A stretch of 64,000 nucleotides of DNA, taken from contig NZ_CP045293.1 of assembly GCF_009363075.1 (NCBI RefSeq), forward strand, positions 1,488,001-1,552,000. The letters are read 5' to 3'. The notes under the pieces are model-generated. The model did not search any database and was not told the origin of the DNA. It was given only the letters and a program-made list of their open reading frames with translations. Shown in pieces: positions 9,143 through 17,290 of this stretch. Positions within the stretch are counted from its first letter, which is position 1; the number at the start of each line of letters is the position of its first letter. The position numbers and the translations under genes are program-made. The DNA comes from Paenibacillus guangzhouensis. GTDB lineage: Bacteria; Bacillota; Bacilli; Paenibacillales; Paenibacillaceae.

Positions 9143-9781
9143 CTATTTATGAATACGGATCGATACGCTCATCCCGGGAACGAGGCCGAGACCGCGGTAA
9201 CCGTCCAACGTGATCTTGATTGGAATGACTTGCGTCACCTTCGTATAATTTCCTGTCGTATTGGAAGTAGGCAGTAGGGAGAAGGTTCCAGCTGTTGCAA
9301 GCCCAATCTGATCGATCTTGCCTGTAAGAGCCGTACCAGGAAAAGAATCTACATAAACATCCACGGTCTGATTCACTTTCACATCGTTAATCTGAGTCTC
9401 TTTCACATTGGCAGTTACGTACAAGTCTCCGAGATCGAACGCTTTGGCGAGCGACATCCCGGCTCCTATTACGGTGTTGGCTGCGGCGTTCTGTTGGACG
9501 ATCGTAGCCGAACGAGGCATCTTAATGGATACATTGCCTTTGTCCGTGAGCACGGTGCCAAGATCTTGTCCCGCTGTATATGTATCGCCTACCTTGCCTC
9601 GCCAAGACTGAAGCAAGCCAGGAGACGAAGAAGATATCGTGATGGCTTGACCATCCACCTTCGCGTTGTCCGTTGTAATAAAATTGATGGATTGATTGTA
9701 GTAGTAGACGGCGACGGCACCCCCTCCTAACAGAACGAGAAGAACCAGAATATTCACGATTACAAGTCTAGAGCTTTTCAT
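9143..9781 (-). CDS. HlyD/EmrA-family membrane fusion protein
   Basis: 212 residues with one N-terminal membrane anchor (residues about 7-28, rich in Val/Leu/Gly) and an extracytoplasmic barrel-sandwich domain: TTDNAKVDGQ is the typical first HlyD/EmrA strand and VNQTVDVYVDSFPG the later beta-barrel part. Shorter than Gram-negative EmrA (about 390 aa) because the alpha-hairpin is essentially absent, as in Gram-positive versions. Partner of the DHA2 exporter immediately downstream. Divergent from the flavodoxin gene, sharing a 155-bp intergenic region. Confidence 0.85.
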   Translation of the reverse strand: MKSSRLVIVNILVLLVLLGGGAVAVYYYNQSINFITTDNAKVDGQAITISSSSPGLLQSWRGKVGDTYTAGQDLGTVLTDKGNVSIKMPRSATIVQQNAAANTVIGAGMSLAKAFDLGDLYVTANVKETQINDVKVNQTVDVYVDSFPGTALTGKIDQIGLATAGTFSLLPTSNTTGNYTKVTQVIPIKITLDGYRGLGLVPGMSVSIRIHK

Positions 9782-9936
9782 TTCGATCGATTCCTTCCTT
9801 TTTCAGAGCAATGTTAGTGTGTTGGGACTTAGTGTTTCGATAGCGGTTGCCAATTATCCATAAAGATGGATAGTAATATGATGATCGAGGAAAAGTATAT
9901 TGCAGCATATAAAGCAAAGTTGGAGGGAAAGCATGC

Positions 9937-10488
9937 ATGAACATATACATTGTATACGACAGCGAGGATGGCCATACGGAGGCCTTGGCGAAGGCAATCG
10001 CGCAAGGTGTGCGGGACGTTCAAGGAGCTCATGCGTATCTGTACCATGTGGATCAAGCAGATGTTCATGATCTTGAGCGCATGGATGCGATCATCTGGGG
10101 TTGTCCTGGGCATTTTGGTAGTATCAGCGCAGGTCTCAAGACATGGATCGACAAACTAGGCTATTTATGGGCTCACGGTAAGCTAGTGGACAAGTTGGGA
10201 GCCGTTTTCTGTACGATCGCGACCGAACACGGCGGCATCGAAGCCACGATGTTGAATTTGATTACACCGATGCTTCATCAAGGCATGATTATCGTCGGTC
10301 TGCCGGCAACAGTTCCTGAAAATGTGTTATATGGATCGTATTACGGTGTAGGGATCACTTGCCGCTTGGAAGAATCGCCAGACGATTCGCCCAATTTACC
10401 GAACGATGATGAATTGGCCCTAGGCAAAGCATTAGGCGAGCGCGTTGCACGCTTAGCTGGCAAAATGACAGGTCGAGGGGTGAGATGA
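9937..10488 (+). CDS. flavodoxin-fold NAD(P)H:quinone oxidoreductase-like protein (WrbA-like)
   Basis: 183 residues. The N-terminal [16 protein letters not shown] is the FMN phosphate loop (T/S-x-x-G-x-T-type, here SEDGHTE), and [15 protein letters not shown] matches the WrbA loop over the flavin. Later TEHGGIEAT and YYGVGITC fit the family. Likely two-electron quinone reduction or electron carriage in the cytoplasm. Divergent from the EmrA/EmrB-like operon, so both may respond to the same toxic or redox-cycling compound (inference). The next gene starts four bases after the stop. Confidence 0.8.
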   Translation: MNIYIVYDSEDGHTEALAKAIAQGVRDVQGAHAYLYHVDQADVHDLERMDAIIWGCPGHFGSISAGLKTWIDKLGYLWAHGKLVDKLGAVFCTIATEHGGIEATMLNLITPMLHQGMIIVGLPATVPENVLYGSYYGVGITCRLEESPDDSPNLPNDDELALGKALGERVARLAGKMTGRGVR

Positions 10489-10492
10489 TCGA

Positions 10493-10897
10493 ATGCTCAT
10501 AATCGGATACGGCATTGTGGCGCTTGTTGTCATTATCATCTTAATCATTGTGAACGTACGGCATGCGAATCGGTCATCTAAGCGAGGATCTTCCGCAACA
10601 ACCGATACCGTAACGAAGACAGACTCTGTTACCGAGAAGGTAACAGAACCAGAGTTGCACACGGATGCTCCCCTCAATGATGAACCTGTCACAAGCGTAG
10701 ATCATGATATGCCAGTAGAGCAGGAGGTTGTCTCGCCGCCTACGACCAATAACGCATCCTTCCGGCAATCACTCAGGCAATTAAAACAAACCGCAGAGAG
10801 AACGGACCCACGGCAGCCTTCCAACTTCGGCAAGATGTCGGACGCCGATTACCGGAAAGCGATGAAAACCTTGCGAAACGCTTCAAAAAAAGAGTAG
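10493..10897 (+). CDS. single-pass membrane protein of unknown function
   Basis: 134 residues: N-terminal membrane helix (residues 2-21, Ile/Val-rich), a low-complexity Thr/Ser/Glu linker (TDTVTKTDSVTEKVTEPE) and a short charged C-terminal helix ending RNASKKE. GGGGTGAG overlaps the end of the flavodoxin gene and serves as RBS, so translation is probably coupled. No recognised domain. An AT-rich region with a weak hairpin and a T-run (about 10909-10955) follows. Confidence 0.6.
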   Translation: MLIIGYGIVALVVIIILIIVNVRHANRSSKRGSSATTDTVTKTDSVTEKVTEPELHTDAPLNDEPVTSVDHDMPVEQEVVSPPTTNNASFRQSLRQLKQTAERTDPRQPSNFGKMSDADYRKAMKTLRNASKKE

Positions 10898-11066
10898 TGA
10901 ACGGAATCGCCGTCGTCATTCGCGGATTTTTTCTGCGTGTGGTGGCGTTTTTTTATTCATAGATTGATTATCTGATTTTAACTAACAGTCGTTTCGTGAA
11001 TAAGCAGGAAAGTACAGAAATCATGAGGAATACATATACAAATTTGCTGTATTAGGAGGTCGTGAC

Positions 11067-11555
11067 ATGGCGTTTCCGACACATATTGTATCGGCAGGCG
11101 GAATTGTAGAGGATGGAAATGGAAATATCTTATTAGTAAAAGCCCATGACGATGGTTGGGTGTATCCTGGTGGGATAACTGAAGTTGGGGAAAACCTGAT
11201 TGATGGCGTGATTCGTGAAATTAAAGAGGAAAGTGGAATAGACGCCACGGTTAGCCATTTGATTAGTGTTGTTTCGAATACAGCGATCCATAAATGGTAT
11301 GATGGTGTGACTGATGTTCCTACGAAGGTTATGTTTGATTTCGTGTGCAAAGCTGTGGGTGGAGAGTTAGCTACTTCTGATGAAACGAGCGATTGCAGGT
11401 GGGTTCCAAAAGAAAGAGTTCTGGATTTGATTACTTTACCTGCAATCCGCAAACGTTATGAAGCTTATTTGAACTTTAATGGCTCTGTGAATTATCTAGA
11501 GTACGTCACTGCGACAACGTCAGAATGTAATGTGAAGCTTCAAAGGCATGTTTAG
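11067..11555 (+). CDS. Nudix hydrolase
   Basis: 162 residues with an intact Nudix box GITEVGENLIDGVIREI continuing KEESGI (Gx5Ex7REUxEExGU, about residues 39-61), which binds Mg2+ and the diphosphate. RBS TAGGAGG seven bases before ATG. Cleaves a nucleoside diphosphate linked to some other moiety; which one cannot be read from sequence. The C-terminal segment after residue 135 is unusual and Thr-rich. Followed by a VOC gene 62 bp downstream. Confidence 0.85.
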   Translation: MAFPTHIVSAGGIVEDGNGNILLVKAHDDGWVYPGGITEVGENLIDGVIREIKEESGIDATVSHLISVVSNTAIHKWYDGVTDVPTKVMFDFVCKAVGGELATSDETSDCRWVPKERVLDLITLPAIRKRYEAYLNFNGSVNYLEYVTATTSECNVKLQRHV

Positions 11556-11617
11556 CTGTACGAGGATTTCGTGGTTAATAATCTGACAAATTTGATGACA
11601 GACAGGAGATCGTTACG

Positions 11618-11965
11618 ATGATAAAAGGTTTTGGAGGAATATTCTGGAGAACTAAAAATCTTGAAGTTATAAAAAAATGGTACAGTGAAGTGTTGAAGAT
11701 TGAAATAGGGGATTGGAATGGGACTGTGATAAAACCCCAATTCGAAAATGAGACGATCTTCTCATTCTTTACCGAGAATGACAGCTATTTTCCAACAGAA
11801 CAACAAGTGATGTTAAATTTTCAAGTAAATAATCTAAACGAGATGATTGAGCATCTTGAACATATTGGTGTACCTCTTGCAAAGAAACAAGAGATTAGTG
11901 AATATGGAAAGTTTATTTGGATTGAAGATCCTGAAGGTCGATTGATCGAGCTTTGGGAGAAATAA
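11618..11965 (+). CDS. VOC-superfamily (glyoxalase/bleomycin-resistance-like) protein
   Basis: 115 residues, one VOC module pair of beta-alpha-beta-beta-beta repeats. Starts GFGGIFWRTKNLEVIKKWY and ends with the typical WIEDPEGRLIELWEK, whose final Glu is the usual metal ligand; an N-terminal His ligand is replaced by aromatic residues, so catalytic status is unclear. Start ATG has CAGGAGAT upstream. Confidence 0.8.
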   Translation: MIKGFGGIFWRTKNLEVIKKWYSEVLKIEIGDWNGTVIKPQFENETIFSFFTENDSYFPTEQQVMLNFQVNNLNEMIEHLEHIGVPLAKKQEISEYGKFIWIEDPEGRLIELWEK

Positions 11966-12039
11966 TGAATAGTAATTCATTTGCTATTGAGCTAATGGGA
12001 CACACGCACGATTCCCGACATTGCGGAAGGAGCTGCCCG

Positions 12040-12603
12040 ATGGATTTCGATTTCTCCATACTTAGACAAGAGATAAAAACGGCGGCAATGCAGGCTTTTG
12101 CCGAGATGAATGAGAGGTGCAGTGAAGAGCAGGTGATCGCCTTTGCTTTATACAGCGACGAAGGCGCCATGACGGTGTGCCCTGCTGTCAATACGGATAT
12201 TCATCTCGACCGCATGGTAACAGGTAACGCGGAAGATGCGCTGTATTTCAAATACGAGCCTGCGGAGTGGAAGTTCGAAGGTCAAGGGGCGGAGGAAGCC
12301 TTCGGCTCGATTTGCTCACAGCTGCGTAGTTTCGTCCTGATGAATGGTCGTTCTTCCAGCCATGAAGACGGCAACTTCGAGGCATTTCGAGAGGAGTTGT
12401 ACGAAACGTGCATCGGGGTGTTAGAAGAGCTGGTGTGCTCGGGCTTCTTTGCTCGTTATGCCGGTCGCGACATCATCGTTTTGTTCGCAGTTTCCGACTA
12501 CGAGTATGAACCAGAATGGTATATGCGGATGATCCAGCGGTTGAATGCAGATGACGCCGTCCGTAAGGAATGCGAGGTTTATGTGAAAGAATGGGGCGAT
12601 TAA
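12040..12603 (+). CDS. DUF4303 family protein
   Basis: 188 residues from ATG 12040, chosen because GGAAGGAG lies eight bases upstream and the family domain starts with this residue; an upstream ATG (11953) overlaps the VOC gene and adds non-conserved sequence. The beginning (LRQEIKTAAMQAFAEM) and EEQVIAFALYSDEGA match DUF4303 proteins, which occur in immunity-type neighbourhoods but have no established activity. Acidic, soluble. Followed by a good terminator. Confidence 0.7.
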   Translation: MDFDFSILRQEIKTAAMQAFAEMNERCSEEQVIAFALYSDEGAMTVCPAVNTDIHLDRMVTGNAEDALYFKYEPAEWKFEGQGAEEAFGSICSQLRSFVLMNGRSSSHEDGNFEAFREELYETCIGVLEELVCSGFFARYAGRDIIVLFAVSDYEYEPEWYMRMIQRLNADDAVRKECEVYVKEWGD

Positions 12604-12675
12604 CGTCGAAAAGCTCGCTTCTATTCTTACGCCTTTACGCTAACGAGGAATATGAGTTGAATAAATGTGAATGTT

Positions 12676-12703
12676 GAGCAGACTACAGCAGTCTGCTCAT
12701 TTT
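12676..12703 (+). terminator. terminator after DUF4303 gene
   Basis: GAGCAGACT (12676-12684) and AGTCTGCTC (12690-12698), then ATTTT. The same GAGCAG..CTGCTC stem follows the MarR gene at 22919. Confidence 0.75.
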
Positions 12704-12805
12704 CATATGTTAATGAGCAGGAAAGTTCAATTTATATTGACGGAAAGTTAGATTAGTAACAAATACATTTGATATTACGTCGTATAAATTAAAAGGGGGG
12801 AATAT

Positions 12806-13270
12806 ATGCGGCTTCTAATAAGTATATCTTCAACTTTTCTTATTGCATTTACTTTATTGATTGGAATTGTGTCCGCGAGTTGGGCGTATTTGTTTGTTGT
12901 CAACGACGGAAAAATATATGTCATTACAGATGAGCGTGTAGCACCAAACCATATTGGTCCGAGTATTGGAAAGGTAACTAAATATTCGGATTCGGAAGGC
13001 ACTTACTCTGGTAATTTCTCAAATCGATATCCAAAGGGAACGAAATATTACGAAATTATAGGAATTGAAATCAATGATGCAATTGCAATCAAAGAAAATG
13101 AAATGTTGTACGTAAAAGCAACTTATGGCGGTGAATATGCAGGTGACAGGTATAACTGGTCCGATGATTTACCCTATGTTCTCATAGTTCTCATTGTAGG
13201 GTTACTTACTAGTTATTTTATAAAAAAGAGGTTACGCCAACGGGATACCAAAGATGCCAAAGTTCAATAA
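12806..13270 (+). CDS. membrane protein with two TM segments, unknown function
   Basis: 154 residues: N-terminal hydrophobic segment (residues 2-31, possibly an uncleaved signal anchor), about 75 extracytoplasmic residues with Tyr/Gly-rich beta strands, then a second membrane helix (YVLIVLIVGLLTSYFI) and a basic cytoplasmic tail KKRLRQRDTKDAK. RBS AAGGGGGG. The two-TM, strand-rich loop layout is common among Bacillales DUF proteins; I do not recognise this one. Confidence 0.65.
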   Translation: MRLLISISSTFLIAFTLLIGIVSASWAYLFVVNDGKIYVITDERVAPNHIGPSIGKVTKYSDSEGTYSGNFSNRYPKGTKYYEIIGIEINDAIAIKENEMLYVKATYGGEYAGDRYNWSDDLPYVLIVLIVGLLTSYFIKKRLRQRDTKDAKVQ

Positions 13271-13280
13271 AAACAGAAAG

Positions 13281-13303
13281 GCAGCCAGATCGGCTGCTTT
13301 TTC
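13281..13303 (+). terminator. rho-independent terminator
   Basis: GCAGCC (13281-13286), loop AGATC, GGCTGC (13292-13297), then TTTTT. Confidence 0.75.
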
Positions 13304-13385
13304 TCTGTTAACAGACAAAAAATACAATTGAAAATATAATTCATCGGTCTAGTAACAATCATCCAAGCATGTAGAGAGATATTTT

Positions 13386-13394
13386 CATAACATA
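13386..13394 (+). promoter_or_regulatory. sigma-E/K-like -10 element of first YjcZ gene
   Basis: CATAACATA matches the mother-cell CATANNNTA -10 consensus, 32 bases before the YjcZ ATG. The other two YjcZ genes have the same element at similar distance, which raises confidence. Confidence 0.5.
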
Positions 13395-13425
13395 ACGTGT
13401 ACTTCATAGGAAGGGGGTGCTAAAG

Positions 13426-13518
13426 ATGTCCAGTCTAGTTGGTGGAGCATTTACAAGCACAGGGACCATTCTTGTGCTCTTCATTCTGCTCGTAATTGTC
13501 ACTTGCAGATTTATTTAA
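13426..13518 (+). CDS. YjcZ-family sporulation protein, 30 aa
   Basis: Tiny gene with RBS GGAAGGGGGTG. Product MSSLVGGAFTSTGTILVLFI continues LLVIVTCRFI: the short Gly-rich head, the TGTILVLFILLVIV membrane helix and the Cys near the end are the YjcZ signature. Usual C-terminal Gly-rich tail (ACVGGFGI-like) is missing; this copy ends RFI. Members are made late in sporulation; molecular role unknown. Paralogues at 15796 and 43816. Confidence 0.85.
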   Translation: MSSLVGGAFTSTGTILVLFILLVIVTCRFI

Positions 13519-13625
13519 GGTTTCCATGAATAATATCTAATGAGAAAATTGTTGCATGGTTTTATGTTCTCCGCAGTTATTCCAAGAACAATCTATCACG
13601 ATCCTGTTTTGAAGAGGAAGGATTG

Positions 13626-13826
13626 ATGTCTGTGACATTTCGCCAACAAGCAAAATCATTACAGGGAAAGAAAATACAAGTTACAACGACCGGCAGCACA
13701 TATACGGGTACTCTTTTATCCGTGGGTACAGATTCATTAATTTTAAGTACTATAATTAGACGGCGCAGAAGACGTCTCATCATACGATTAGCCGAGATCA
13801 TTCTACTTTCGAGATTATTGGGTTAA
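13626..13826 (+). CDS. small basic Sm-like protein
   Basis: 66 residues from ATG 13626 (GAGGAAGG upstream). Reads as a five-stranded Sm-like barrel: LQGKKIQVTTTGSTYTGTLL, SVGTDSLILST, then a run of six Arg (IIRRRRRRLIIRL) and EIILLSRLLG. The LxGKxVxVxTxxGxxxGxL start is like DUF2642/Sm-type small Bacillales proteins connected with spores. The Arg run suggests nucleic-acid or polyanion binding (inference). Located between YjcZ and the CDF gene; a related-looking protein lies at 15028. Confidence 0.65.
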   Translation: MSVTFRQQAKSLQGKKIQVTTTGSTYTGTLLSVGTDSLILSTIIRRRRRRLIIRLAEIILLSRLLG

Positions 13827-13843
13827 TATATGGAATAGACCCC

Positions 13844-13869
13844 GAATCCAGGTGATTTCACCTGGATTC
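13844..13869 (+). terminator. perfect hairpin, probable terminator
   Basis: GAATCCAGGTGA (13844-13855) and TCACCTGGATTC (13858-13869), 12 bp without mismatch. No T-run follows, so it may be a transcript-end stabiliser instead. Confidence 0.5.
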
Positions 13870-14092
13870 ATCGCTTACTGAAAAAGAAGAATTTCCAAAT
13901 ACATAAGGCAGTTACACTAGAAAATCACGTTATCAGTTTCGTATAACCAATAGTTTTTAGTTCTACCATAAGATTTGACCCTAATCAACTTATCAGGTTA
14001 TAAGCAACACTGTTTCTCTAGACCCACTCGAATGTCATCGTTTAGAATGTTCTAGTTGACTTAACAGTTTAAAGATATGTGAGGAAAGAATA

Positions 14093-14989
14093 ATGAACGA
14101 TTATAACAAGCAATCAGCATTTGCGATATGGATCAGCTTTATTAGTAATATCGTATTGACTGCTATCAAACTCATGGTTGGATTATTCTACAGTAGTCCT
14201 GTATTAATCGCAGACGGAGTACATAATGCAGGAGATATTGTTGCTACGGGTGCAGCTCTCACCTCCATGAGAGTGTCCAAACAACCTCCTGATGATGACC
14301 ATCCCTATGGACATGGTAAAGCAGAGGTAATTAGTGCGGGTATTGTAGCCATTATTTTAGTATTGGCTGCAGTATATATGGCATATCATTCAATCATGGT
14401 ATTATTTGAGCCTCCACAAAAAGCAACAGTCATCGCCCTGATTGCAGCATCCTTTTCTTTAATCCTGAAGCAAATACTTTACCTTTACACAATATCAATT
14501 GGGAAAAAAACAAATAGCAATGGATTGATCGCCACCGCTTATGATCATCTTGCCGATGTATATGCATCCATTGCGGCAGTAATCGGCATTGGATTGGCAA
14601 TAATTGGGGATCAATTTCAGATTGGTTTTCTGTCATACGGAGATCCCATTGCTGGGATCATCGTGTCTTATTTTGTATTAAAACTCGCAATTCATATGGG
14701 GAAGGCTGCAGTTGATGTGCTGATGGAAAAGACTGTAGATCAGGAGAAAATGGACGCATACATCCATCAAGTACAATCCGTTCAAGAGGTAAAGCGAATT
14801 GATAAAATTCGCGCAAGAGAACATGGGCATTACATTATTATTGATGTGAGAGTTGGAATTCAGGCGGAATTAAGTATACAAGAAGGACACGATATTTCTA
14901 GGCATATTAAACAATCCATTATGAATCAGCATCCAGAAGTTGAAGAAGTGTTGGTTCATTTAAATCCATGGTACGGCGATGAAAAATAA
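14093..14989 (+). CDS. cation diffusion facilitator (CDF) family transporter
   Basis: 298 residues: six membrane segments in the first 210 residues and a cytoplasmic C-terminal domain. Metal-site residues: DGVHNAGD in TM2 (HxxxD) and YDHLADV in TM5 (HxxxD); the histidine-rich loop DDDHPYGHGK after TM2 is present. In place of the Zn-type HxxxD first pair it has D..HNAGD, so both Zn2+ and Mn2+/Fe2+ remain possible. Proton-coupled export of a divalent cation across the cytoplasmic membrane. RBS AGGAAAG. Confidence 0.85.
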   Translation: MNDYNKQSAFAIWISFISNIVLTAIKLMVGLFYSSPVLIADGVHNAGDIVATGAALTSMRVSKQPPDDDHPYGHGKAEVISAGIVAIILVLAAVYMAYHSIMVLFEPPQKATVIALIAASFSLILKQILYLYTISIGKKTNSNGLIATAYDHLADVYASIAAVIGIGLAIIGDQFQIGFLSYGDPIAGIIVSYFVLKLAIHMGKAAVDVLMEKTVDQEKMDAYIHQVQSVQEVKRIDKIRAREHGHYIIIDVRVGIQAELSIQEGHDISRHIKQSIMNQHPEVEEVLVHLNPWYGDEK

Positions 14990-15010
14990 CAGCACCTTAA
15001 AGGTGCTGTT
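14988..15010 (+). terminator. terminator between CDF gene and convergent gene
   Basis: AACAGCACC (14988-14996), loop TTAAA, GGTGCTGTT (15002-15010), then TT. Confidence 0.65.
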
Positions 15011-15027
15011 TTCATATTGGGAATCCA

Positions 15028-15312
15028 TTAAATGAAGAACGGAAGCAAGAACAAATCACTGATCAAGAAGAATGGAATACGGCGCTCAAAGAAGCGACGA
15101 CGTGGGAAAAATCCAGAATGAAATCCGAATTGTCTATATGTGCGAGCATTGACTGGCATTCCTGTCATCATGTCGTCGACGGGTACAGCAAGGGTGACAT
15201 AATCATGATCAACATGTGCGATAAATCCATCATGCGTGTGCCCATCCGTTGTTTTAATTCCAACATATTGATTCATACATCTCCAACATAATTGTTTATA
15301 ATCAGTATCCAT
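15028..15312 (-). CDS. small Sm-like protein with aromatic/Arg tail
   Basis: 94 residues from ATG 15312 (AGGAGG seven bases upstream; the upstream start at 15369 would put the RBS inside the gene). Begins MDTDYKQLCWRCMNQYVGIK, followed by TTDGHTHDGFIAHVDHDYVTL, an Sm-like barrel pattern. The tail is rich in Phe/Arg (FFPRRRFFERRIPFFL). The Cys pair CWRC could bind metal. Same general plan as the 66-residue protein at 13626; function unknown, probably sporulation-associated by context. Confidence 0.65.
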   Translation of the reverse strand: MDTDYKQLCWRCMNQYVGIKTTDGHTHDGFIAHVDHDYVTLAVPVDDMMTGMPVNARTYRQFGFHSGFFPRRRFFERRIPFFLISDLFLLPFFI

Positions 15313-15438
15313 AGATAACCTCCTATTGTCGTTATTACTCAACAACAGTCTATGGACTATAACCTGCATTGCTCACGTCTTTAGCCTATTCTGATCCGTT
15401 AATTTAAAAATATAAGGAGCCTAAGGGATCAATTATGA

Positions 15439-15597
15439 TTAGCCATTAATGATTACACCGCCATTGATATGTATCATTTGCCCGGTCATATAGGAGGAAT
15501 CTTCAGAAGCCAAAAAAACATAGGCAGGGGCCACTTCATAGGGTTGACCTGCTCGCTTCATTGGGGTCGTCTTATGGTTCCGTGGAGGTACTCCCTT
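15439..15597 (-). pseudogene. C-terminal fragment of a short-chain dehydrogenase
   Basis: About 50 codons encode the last part of a classical SDR of the YhdF/YdaD type: TPMKRAGQPYEVAPAYVFLA, then SEDSSYMTGQMIHINGG. Rossmann motif and active-site Tyr/Lys are absent; the frame upstream runs into a terminator sequence. A gene relic left by deletion. Confidence 0.75.
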
Positions 15598-15624
15598 TAT
15601 TACGGCTGTATTCTGTTGCACAAA

Positions 15625-15663
15625 TAAAAAAGCACAGTGCCACAAAAGTGGCAACCATGCTTT
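15625..15663 (-). terminator. terminator downstream of YjcZ paralogue
   Basis: AAAGCATGGTTGCCAC on the minus strand pairs with GTGGCACTGTGCTTT, then T-run. Nearly the same hairpin follows the YjcZ gene at 43816 (44021-44056). Confidence 0.8.
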
Positions 15664-15681
15664 AAAGGTTGATTATTTAAA

Positions 15682-15744
15682 CTAGAGATTATTATCCAAA
15701 GAATGTGTTAAGTGTGTCATGAATTCATCCAAGAAATTTTTCAT
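15682..15744 (-). CDS. possible 20-residue micro-ORF
   Basis: MKNFLDEFMTHLTHSLDNNL, between the YjcZ gene and its terminator. No convincing RBS. The matching position at the 43816 locus keeps the ACACxTTAACACxxTCTT core but has a stop in this frame, so coding capacity is doubtful. Confidence 0.2.
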   Translation of the reverse strand: MKNFLDEFMTHLTHSLDNNL

Positions 15745-15795
15745 TTTGCAATAATTATCAACATTAGGCACACTAACTGTACTATATCGGCATGA

Positions 15796-15903
15796 TTAGA
15801 TACCGAATCCACCAACACATGCACAAGAGACAATTACTAACAAGATGAACAATACAAGGATAGTACCTGTGCTTGTAAACAAGCCTCCACGTAACTCGGA
15901 CAT
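15796..15903 (-). CDS. YjcZ-family sporulation protein, 35 aa
   Basis: MSELRGGLFTSTGTILVLFI, then LLVIVSCACVGGFGI: full family pattern with Gly-rich head, one membrane helix, CAC and Gly-rich end. RBS AAAGGGAGGTG. Its upstream region is nearly identical to that of the 43816 copy (GTGAGAACAGCCTTCATAA against GTGAGATCAGCCTTCATAA), so the two arose by duplication of a promoter-gene-terminator cassette. Confidence 0.9.
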   Translation of the reverse strand: MSELRGGLFTSTGTILVLFILLVIVSCACVGGFGI

Positions 15904-15932
15904 TTTTAACACCTCCCTTTCTTGACTCCCGA

Positions 15933-15941
15933 TATTTTATG
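15933..15941 (-). promoter_or_regulatory. sigma-E/K-like -10 element
   Basis: Minus-strand CATAAAATA fits CATANNNTA; an AC dinucleotide lies 17 bases upstream as a possible sigma-K -35. Conserved at the paralogous locus. Confidence 0.5.
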
Positions 15942-16017
15942 AAGGCTGTTCTCACTTTGTTTGGACGTTTGTTACAGGTTATTTCATGCTGGATAATTAA
16001 ATTATGAAAATTATGAA

Positions 16018-17121
16018 TTATATTTTGTTGGGATCATCTTTTTTTCGCACTTTGGCAATTGTTAATAATAACAATGGAAATATAAACCCGAATGTCAAAG
16101 CATAAAAAGGCCAGTAGTTAGCAATCAAATTATTATAATAGGTGGTATCGGGCGCCATAATTAATGAGAAGAAAATCAAATTCAGTCCAAGAGGATAAAC
16201 CAGAGGTCGATAGTCGTTTATTTTTAACGTTTGTGCCAGACCCAGAGCTGTGACATAAAGGAACAGACTAAATCTAATGAAAATGGTGATGAACCATATT
16301 ACAGCTAGTATTGCTTCCAGCCTTATCAAGATATCACCTATATTAATTTTCCTAGCCAATATATAGCTCGGATAAATATTTCTTGATGTAGATTCTGGAC
16401 CAAGAATAAGAAGAGATAAAAATGTAATGATGATCAAAACACTTCCTGCGATCCATTGACCGATAAAGAGGCTTTTTCTTATTGCGTTTTTTTGACTCAC
16501 GAACGGAAGGATCATTAGAACTGCGACGGGTTCCATGAAGGGCAAAACGATAAAAGGAATAGATCCCTCTAGGATCGGTTTTAGACCGCCATCAAAAATG
16601 GGTTTCAGCTTTTTAAGTTGAATTTCAGGCAACAGAAAAAGGATCAATATGAACATCATGAATATGAGTACTGGAAACAATACTTCGGCGCTACGCACCA
16701 TCGGTTCTAATCCGAGACGAACAGCCATAAGGACGACACTTAAAAATAGAATCATAACCATAAGAATAGGTGTATCGTGCAGAATCTGACTTGTCATAAA
16801 GTCCCCAACTTCTCTCAGGTATGTTGCCGAGGTTATAAAAAAGTAACTTAAAAATAGAAGCGACATGATCATGCCAAGCCATTTTCCTAAAATCTGGTGG
16901 CTATACGCGATTAACGTCATTTCAGGATAGCATCTTCTCAAAGCGTCATATAAGAACACGACTAATAACGGTGCAATCGTTACACCTAAAATGCCTGAAA
17001 TCCAGGCATCTTGCTCAGCAGCAGATGCGACGATAGAGGGCAGAACTAAAATAGAGTCGCCAATCGTATATAATATCACTAATATCGTCAATTGACGGTT
17101 TCCGATACCCTTCTCCAGCAT
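16018..17121 (-). CDS. GerAB-type spore germination permease (orphan)
   Basis: 367 residues from ATG 17121 (a TTG seven codons upstream is possible; GGAAGGA is 11 bases ahead of the ATG). Ten membrane segments of the amino acid permease fold: GNRQLTILVILYTIGDSILV is the typical first helix, and GLEPMVRSAEVLFP matches the GerAB core. In Bacillales, GerAB subunits recognise the nutrient germinant in the spore inner membrane with GerAA and GerAC partners. Neither partner gene is adjacent, so it either pairs with subunits encoded elsewhere or is an operon relic. Confidence 0.85.
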   Translation of the reverse strand: MLEKGIGNRQLTILVILYTIGDSILVLPSIVASAAEQDAWISGILGVTIAPLLVVFLYDALRRCYPEMTLIAYSHQILGKWLGMIMSLLFLSYFFITSATYLREVGDFMTSQILHDTPILMVMILFLSVVLMAVRLGLEPMVRSAEVLFPVLIFMMFILILFLLPEIQLKKLKPIFDGGLKPILEGSIPFIVLPFMEPVAVLMILPFVSQKNAIRKSLFIGQWIAGSVLIIITFLSLLILGPESTSRNIYPSYILARKINIGDILIRLEAILAVIWFITIFIRFSLFLYVTALGLAQTLKINDYRPLVYPLGLNLIFFSLIMAPDTTYYNNLIANYWPFYALTFGFIFPLLLLTIAKVRKKDDPNKI

Positions 17122-17290
17122 TCTGATATGATCCTTCCACAATGAAAAGTTATGTTCATAACGGCCAACTCAATATTAATAATTATTAACGGAAAGCGAA
17201 TGTGCAAAACCTTATTTGTATTTATTTTTGTTGTTTAGTTCTTATGATAGATTCGCGACTTAGTCAAAAAGTATTTGGAACGAGAATTGT

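Noticed and set aside
8610-9277. Several overlapping frames of 70-130 codons on both strands
   Set aside because: Shadows of the DHA2/HlyD genes, which have clear family motifs in one frame only.
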